Source of the DNA: an uncultured Anaerolineae bacterium
GTDB lineage: Bacteria; Chloroflexota; Anaerolineae; Anaerolineales; Villigracilaceae
Length of the DNA: 11,202 nucleotides
Assembly (NCBI GenBank): GCA_903854805.1
Contig: CAINXK010000230.1
Coordinates: forward strand, 1 to 11,202
Reading direction: 5' to 3'
Below, piece after piece: positions 6,569 through 11,202 of the stretch; the first letter of the stretch is position 1, and each line of letters opens with the position of its first letter. Below the pieces are notes generated by a model. That model saw only the letters and a program-made list of their open reading frames with translations. It was not told where the DNA came from and searched no databases. Position numbers and translations under genes: made by a program.

Positions 6569-7239
6569 CTGCCAGCCAACTTTGAAGCTAATGAAAGCCC
6601 GGGCACTCACACGGGCATTACCCTGCCAGGCTTCTTCATCGGCCTGCCAATGTTCTTCGGGATCTGGCAGCTCTTCAGGATGGCGGGCGTTTCACTGGAG
6701 CTGTACGAACATGGGCTGATCTACCGACCCCACGGCCTCGAATTCATGACGACCTGGAATGAAATTGTGACCCTGAATGGTACCCGTACTTGCCTGATCA
6801 CTCGCCAAGACGATCGCCAGGTTGAATTTGGCGCCGGGATCGCAGGCTTTGAAGAATCCGCCGGGACAATCTGGTGCGCCTGCCTACGTCACCTGCTCCC
6901 CGGCAGCCTTGAAGCACTGCGAGCCGGGTCAAACGTAACCTTTAAGGGAATCCTGCCATTTGGTAAAACCCGCCGGGCCGGCGGCTGAACAATTCCATGG
7001 CCGCCAGCGCTGGTTTCAGCGCGGACGCGCGGGGCATTCGCAGCCTGGAGGGCGAAAGCAAAAACATCCCGTGGAACCAGGTCAGGCGCAATGACGCCTT
7101 GGGCCGCCGGCCGGTGAATGTCTATTTTTTCGAAAGCGCCCAGGTCGAGTTAAAAACACGCCTGGACCTGCTCTCCAACGCCCAGGTGCTGAGCAAACTA
7201 TGGACAGAGATGACGGGGTTGGATGAAAAAGTTATATAA
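6569..7239 (+). pseudogene. Frameshifted DUF6585-like protein remnant
   Basis: Two consecutive frames together read like one DUF6585-type protein. The first is open from 6569 (after a TAG at 6566) to a TGA at 6986-6988. It encodes a hydrophobic segment (FFIGLPMFFGIWQLF), then LELYEHGLIYRP and the TTWNEIVTL stretch typical of the family. The second, one base back, is open from 6967 to 7239 and supplies a family-like end with NIPWNQV and a C-terminal LSNAQVLSKLW. Joining them requires a single-base change between 6967 and 6988. The first frame has no ATG before 6650, so the 5' end is also missing or altered. The family is uncharacterised. A sequencing error at the GC-rich hairpin could explain the frameshift but not the missing start. 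Confidence 0.55.
6970..6984. repeat. GC hairpin at the frameshift point
   Basis: CCGCCG, loop GGC, CGGCGG: a perfect 6-bp all-GC stem exactly where the two frames of the DUF6585-like remnant must be joined. Such structures cause indels and base-calling errors. No canonical heptameric slippery sequence precedes it. Confidence 0.6.
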
Positions 7240-7255
7240 GCGCATCATCCGCGCC

Positions 7256-7264
7256 TGATATAAT
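7256..7264 (+). promoter_or_regulatory. Extended -10 promoter of the helicase pair
   Basis: TGATATAAT is a perfect extended -10 element (TGN followed by TATAAT). No good -35 is seen at the usual spacing, which extended -10 promoters can tolerate. Transcription would begin near 7271, giving a leader of about 46 nt before the helicase start at 7317. Confidence 0.6.
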
Positions 7265-7316
7265 TATTTACAATCCCTGACTCTTATTCAAACCTGCAAC
7301 CAGAACCCAAAAAATC

Positions 7317-9044
7317 ATGACCGGTCATCAAGCCCTGCTCCAACGTTTGCGCGAGCATGTCAACAGCGAGTTTGCTACTCAACTGGCCAACCTGCAACGC
7401 CAATGGCAGCTGCCACTGGGCGAGCGGGTTATGCACGGCTATGCAATTGAAGGCTTGCGGGTCACGCAGGTGAAGGAAGGTTTGATTCATCTGAACTGCC
7501 AGACCAATGATTCACGCTTTCGCGAGGGGGATTTTCTTGTAATGCACCGCAGCACACCCGTTGGATTGGAGGCTGCCCAGGTGCTATTGGAATATGACGA
7601 TGAAACCTCGCTGGTTGTATCCATGCTGAGTGGGAATCCTTTCATGCTGCAAACCGAACCCGAGGGCTGGATTGCGGATGAGAGCATCCTGGATTTGCGT
7701 TTTTTTCACCTGGATGCCCTGGATGAAGTGGCAGACAGCTGGCGCGGCCGCGAAATTATCCTGCCCCTGTTAAGCGGTACGCGCAGTCCCCAGATTGATT
7801 TTGCACGCTACGAACGCGGCTTCCTGGCAGCCAGGCAGTTCGGGCTGGACGAATCACAGTCCGAGGCCATTGCGCAGGCTTATGCCACCGATCTGTACCA
7901 TCTCATCCAGGGACCGCCTGGTACGGGTAAGACTTTCGTTTTGGCCCACTTGGTGCACTTACTGGTAGCGGATGGATACCGCGTGCTGGTCAGCGGGCTA
8001 ACACACCGCGCCATCAATAACGCGCTCAACAAGATCTACGACATTGACCCCATGTTACCTGTCTGCAAAATCGGGCTCGAATCGCGGGCAGGGGACTTGA
8101 ATGTGCCAAATTATGAAAATTTTATCGAATCTGGATTTGGCGATTTAAGCAAGGGCTATGCAGTTGGGGGCACCCCCTTTGCCTGCCGCAGTCAAAAAAG
8201 GCTGGCTGGTGTGGAGTTCGATGTGATCATCTTTGACGAAGCCTCGCAGATCACGCTCTCGCTGGCGATCATGGGAATGCTATCTGGAAAGAAATATATT
8301 TTTATTGGAGACGAACGCCAGCTGCCCCCGGTCACCTCGCTCAAAAGCACTTCAGGCGCCAACACTTCCATTTTTAGTTACCTGAGCGGGCGTGGCGCAG
8401 AAAAAATGCTGACCACCACTTACCGCATGAATGACATCATCTCACGCTGGCCCAGCCACGAGTTTTATAACGATCAACTACGCCCAGATCCGCATGTGGC
8501 CAACCGGCGGCTTACACTTAAACAAACCGATGGAATCTGGGATCACGTTCTGAACCCGGATGAACCGCTGGTCTTTATCGACCTCCATCAAAGGGGCAAT
8601 ACCACCCGCAGCCAAAGGGAAGCTGAAATCATCACTGGGATCATCCAATCCCTGCTCAGCGCCCAGCTGCTGGCCGAACAGATCGGGGTGGTTGTACCGT
8701 ATCGAGCCCAGGGTCGTTTGATCCGCAGCCTGCTACGCAGCAGCCTGGCAAATGCCGGGACAGCCAGAGAAATCGTAGTGGACACAGTCGAACGCATGCA
8801 AGGCCAGGAACGCGAAGTGGTTTTTGTCTCGCTGACCACTTCAAACGCCACCTTCGCCGCTCAACTGGCAGATTTTTATTTTCAACCCGAGCGTCTGAAC
8901 GTGGCCATCACCCGCCCGCGCACCAAGTTGATCATCGTTGGCTCGAAAAATGTCCTGAAGGCGGAACCTGCTCTGCCCGAACATCAAGACTGGGTTCAAA
9001 TGCTGAGCAGGCTGCTGGATACCTGTACCTTGGTCACACTTTAA
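7317..9044 (+). CDS. SF1B (Upf1/Dna2-like) helicase
   Basis: A 575-residue ATP-dependent helicase with a full superfamily 1 motif set: Q motif around Q181, Walker A GPPGTGKT (199-206), Ia VLVSGLTHRAINNAL (223-237), Walker B DVIIFDEASQ (302-311), III IGDERQLPPV (330-339), IV TYRMNDIISRWPSHEFYN (368-385), V DTVERMQGQE (489-498) and VI RLNVAITRPRTK (526-537). DEAS and the ERMQGQE/AITRPR pair point to the Upf1/Dna2/IGHMBP2 branch, normally 5'-to-3' on single strands. About 180 N-terminal residues appear beta-rich, like the 1B/stalk domains of this branch; no nuclease or iron-sulphur cluster cysteines are apparent. The ATG lacks a clear ribosome site but is the first start after the promoter. The gene abuts the UvrD-like gene. 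Its role could be repair, RNA surveillance or defence. Confidence 0.9.
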   Translation: MTGHQALLQRLREHVNSEFATQLANLQRQWQLPLGERVMHGYAIEGLRVTQVKEGLIHLNCQTNDSRFREGDFLVMHRSTPVGLEAAQVLLEYDDETSLVVSMLSGNPFMLQTEPEGWIADESILDLRFFHLDALDEVADSWRGREIILPLLSGTRSPQIDFARYERGFLAARQFGLDESQSEAIAQAYATDLYHLIQGPPGTGKTFVLAHLVHLLVADGYRVLVSGLTHRAINNALNKIYDIDPMLPVCKIGLESRAGDLNVPNYENFIESGFGDLSKGYAVGGTPFACRSQKRLAGVEFDVIIFDEASQITLSLAIMGMLSGKKYIFIGDERQLPPVTSLKSTSGANTSIFSYLSGRGAEKMLTTTYRMNDIISRWPSHEFYNDQLRPDPHVANRRLTLKQTDGIWDHVLNPDEPLVFIDLHQRGNTTRSQREAEIITGIIQSLLSAQLLAEQIGVVVPYRAQGRLIRSLLRSSLANAGTAREIVVDTVERMQGQEREVVFVSLTTSNATFAAQLADFYFQPERLNVAITRPRTKLIIVGSKNVLKAEPALPEHQDWVQMLSRLLDTCTLVTL

Positions 9045-11069
9045 ATGGCACAAATCATCCCGGCATCCCCACTCGGCAGCCTACCAGCCGAAGTACTGAA
9101 AACCTTCCGGTTTTTTAAAAACCTACCGGAAGACTATCGTGTCTGGCACCACCTCACGCCCTGGGAACTGGAAGCGCCTGATTTCTTTCTATTGGACCCA
9201 GCAGGCCGGGCCCTACTGGTAAAGGTCAGTACTCAGAGTGATCAGAACTCCCGCCCGGCAGCCCAGCTGCTGCTAATGGGGGACGACCGCAGCATACTGG
9301 GAGACGCCCAGCAGGCTGTCCTTAAATTATTTTTGGAACGGCTGCCTGCCGAACTGGCAGCCCAAATCCCAGCCCTGGTTGTATTCCCGAACATCACCAG
9401 CCGGCACCTGGCTGCCAGCCAATCCCCAGAGCAGGCAGCCCAGTACAAATGGATTGGGCAGGAACAGCTTCAGGGTGCAAACTTACCCGCCTGGCAGGCC
9501 TTGTTTAGCGGGAAACGCCTGCGGGAAACCGGCATCGACCTGCTGCGGGTGAAATTCACACCCGAGTCAGTCGTCCCGGCTGCGCTAACCGTACGCCCGC
9601 CCCAGGATGGGAAACAGCCAGCCGGGCTGACTGATTATTTGCTCGACAGCCAGCAAGAACAGGCTGTAAAAAATGACCTGGAACTGCCAGCCGAACAAGA
9701 AAACACTTCCAGAGATTTCCAGGTGGGCATCATCAACGGCGTGGCAGGCAGTGGAAAAACCCTGATCCTGCTTTATCGCCTGCGCCTGCTGCAAGCTATG
9801 TTTCCACAGAAACGCTTCCTGGTCCTGACCCATAACAAGCCCCTGATCCGTGATTTGCGCAGCCGCTTCGAGCGCCTTTCTGATTCCAATCTACCGCGCA
9901 ATATCACCTGGGAAACGTTTAACGGGTTCTGCCGGCGGCACTGGCCGGAAACCGCAGCGGATGTCTGGCAAAAACCCATTAACCAAACCCAGCGCGTGCG
10001 GTTGGTCACCAGCATCTTGGAAAAACATTTTTCCGGCACATCCATCACTGCCGAGAGCCTGGCCGGCGAACTGGATTGGTTCAAAGACCAAATCCCGATG
10101 GACAGATCCGCTTACCTGGCCGTGATACGAAAAGGCCGCGGGTTTCGGCTGAGCCGCGAACAACGCGAGAAAATGTGGGAGGCCATGGCAGATTACCAAC
10201 ACCAGCTTAAAACCAGCGGCCTGGTAGACTGGAGCGATGTCCCGCGCCGCATGTGGAATTTTATCCGCGAAAACAAGGTCAGACTACCAGTTTACGATGT
10301 GGTCATGATCGACGAAGCCCAGTTTTTCGCCCCAATCTGGTTTGAAATTGTACGCCGCAGTGTGCGACCTAAAAGTGGCCATCTCTTCATCGTGGCCGAT
10401 CCCACACAAGGCTTTCTCAGGCAGGGCACTTCCTGGAAGTCGCTGGGCGTGGACGCGCGCGGCCGCATTCATAATATTCGCCGTTCCTATCGTTCCACTC
10501 ACGAAATCCTGAACTTCGCCACTCTGTTTTACCGCCGGCGGGTTCCGAAAAATGATTCAGACGATGACATCCTGGCGCCCGACCTGCTGAACATGCCGCG
10601 CGGCGTCTTACCGGTTCTGCTGCCGGTGCGCAGTGCCCAGGACGAGATCGGCGTGGTGACCGCTGAAATCGTTTCCCTGCACCAAAAAGGCTATCCACTG
10701 GGAAATTTATTGGTACTGCATGCCGAATTTGGGGTGGAAGCCCTGATTGAATCCCTGAACAGGCATCTCGGCCCAGGCCAGGCGATTGACCCAAAAAATG
10801 CGCCGCCCGGTGACTGTGTGCGAGTCACCACCCTGAACGCTGGTACCGGGCTGGAAAGCCCGATCGTTTTCCTGGTTGGATTAAACCACCTGTTCGAGCG
10901 CGAACAAAGCCTGCGCCTGTCAGATGATGAGGTGGAGCAGCTGGTACTTGAAAACACCCGTAAAGTATACATGGCCGCAACCCGCGCCGGGCAAAGACTG
11001 GTCATCACTTATGTTGGTGAGGTGCCCGCCTCGCTGCGCGAGCTGTTGGTAAACCAACTCCAGGGCTGA
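9045..11069 (+). CDS. UvrD-like SF1A helicase with NERD-like N-terminus
   Basis: A 674-residue protein. Helicase motifs run from 232 to 655: Walker A GVAGSGKT (232-239), Ia LVLTHNKPLIRDL (259-271), Walker B VMIDEAQFF (420-428), III IVADPTQGF (449-457), IV RRSYRSTHEIL (479-489), V TTLNAGTGLESPIVFLVG (595-612) and VI VYMAATRAGQRLVIT (641-655). Motif III has ADPTQ instead of the common GDxxQ. Residues 10-120 resemble a NERD nuclease-like domain (LKTFRFFKNLPEDYRVWHH, then APDFFLLDPAGRALLVKVS), but the catalytic ExK strand seems replaced by KVS, so nuclease activity is doubtful. The ATG directly follows the TAA of the preceding helicase with no spacing and no ribosome site, suggesting termination-reinitiation and a fixed ratio of the two proteins. 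The helicase call is firm; the NERD call is tentative. Confidence 0.88.
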   Translation: MAQIIPASPLGSLPAEVLKTFRFFKNLPEDYRVWHHLTPWELEAPDFFLLDPAGRALLVKVSTQSDQNSRPAAQLLLMGDDRSILGDAQQAVLKLFLERLPAELAAQIPALVVFPNITSRHLAASQSPEQAAQYKWIGQEQLQGANLPAWQALFSGKRLRETGIDLLRVKFTPESVVPAALTVRPPQDGKQPAGLTDYLLDSQQEQAVKNDLELPAEQENTSRDFQVGIINGVAGSGKTLILLYRLRLLQAMFPQKRFLVLTHNKPLIRDLRSRFERLSDSNLPRNITWETFNGFCRRHWPETAADVWQKPINQTQRVRLVTSILEKHFSGTSITAESLAGELDWFKDQIPMDRSAYLAVIRKGRGFRLSREQREKMWEAMADYQHQLKTSGLVDWSDVPRRMWNFIRENKVRLPVYDVVMIDEAQFFAPIWFEIVRRSVRPKSGHLFIVADPTQGFLRQGTSWKSLGVDARGRIHNIRRSYRSTHEILNFATLFYRRRVPKNDSDDDILAPDLLNMPRGVLPVLLPVRSAQDEIGVVTAEIVSLHQKGYPLGNLLVLHAEFGVEALIESLNRHLGPGQAIDPKNAPPGDCVRVTTLNAGTGLESPIVFLVGLNHLFEREQSLRLSDDEVEQLVLENTRKVYMAATRAGQRLVITYVGEVPASLRELLVNQLQG

Positions 11070-11202
11070 AACCACTAGCCATCCCAGGCGGCAAGTCAGC
11101 AATTCTATTTTGAAATAAAATAAAAGTAAGGGGAGAATTTGGGCAGACTAATTTCCGGGGCCTGGCAGATCCGAATTATGTTGCTTGATTAGAAGTTGTA
11201 GC
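11070..11202. other. Intergenic tail, no gene seen
   Basis: This 133-bp stretch after the UvrD-like stop holds no recognised gene. The A-rich part near 11101-11130 contains no stable hairpin followed by a T run, so no intrinsic terminator can be called for the helicase operon. Confidence 0.5.

Noticed and set aside
6389..6610. Minus-strand frame of 73 codons
   Set aside because: It has no recognisable motif or ribosome site and overlaps the 5' side of the DUF6585-like remnant.
6962..6984. Programmed -1 frameshifting in the DUF6585-like gene
   Set aside because: A stem-loop exists but no X-XXY-YYZ slippery heptamer is in register, and the gene also lacks a proper 5' end, so decay or sequence error is simpler.
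11110..11138. TTGAAA ... GAGAAT promoter-like pair downstream of the helicases
   Set aside because: The -10 is weak and no gene follows within the window, so an A-rich chance match is likely.

Overview
The window looks like a bacterial chromosome of moderate GC content. Its genes are tightly packed and many lack a strong Shine-Dalgarno site. The protein mix (a DUF6585-like remnant, a compact helicase pair and carbohydrate genes under a LacI-type regulator) would suit an Anaerolineae-type Chloroflexota. That assignment is an impression from style and gene content, not a demonstrated placement. No phage, IS element, CRISPR array, tRNA or rRNA was recognised.

Layout: 1-590 is an AT-richer, gene-free leader. 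At 604-632 a TTGACA -35 element is joined to a perfect 22-bp palindrome with a central CpG, just upstream of a LacI-family repressor (657-1691). Four more same-strand genes follow: a GDP-mannose 3,5-epimerase-like protein (1734-2777), a very compact GHMP-type sugar kinase (2863-3645), a GDP-L-galactose phosphorylase (plant VTC2)-like HIT-superfamily protein (3647-4735), and a cytidylyltransferase-like domain fused to a second, degenerate copy of the compact GHMP domain (4728-5825). The last two joints are a 1-nt gap and an 8-nt overlap, so this is very probably one operon. A VOC/glyoxalase-fold gene converges on it from the minus strand (5822-6244), with the two stop codons overlapping. Next come a poorly defined gap, a frameshifted DUF6585-like pseudogene (6569-7239), an extended -10 promoter (7256-7264), and two abutting SF1 helicases: Upf1/Dna2-like (7317-9044) and UvrD-like (9045-11069). 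A 133-bp tail contains no gene.

The most striking content is the 657-5825 operon. Its epimerase and phosphorylase resemble, motif for motif, two consecutive enzymes of the plant L-galactose (Smirnoff-Wheeler) route: GDP-D-mannose to GDP-L-galactose to L-galactose 1-phosphate. Here they sit beside a kinase and a nucleotidyltransferase rather than the plant phosphatase and dehydrogenase. My reading is a regulated bacterial pathway that makes, remodels or salvages an L-galactose-type sugar phosphate or sugar nucleotide. The kinase domain occurs twice, once with recognisable ATP-site motifs and once degraded and fused to the nucleotidyltransferase, which suggests a catalytic/pseudokinase pair. 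The helicase cassette is a separate transcription unit of unknown role, perhaps in repair or in defence.
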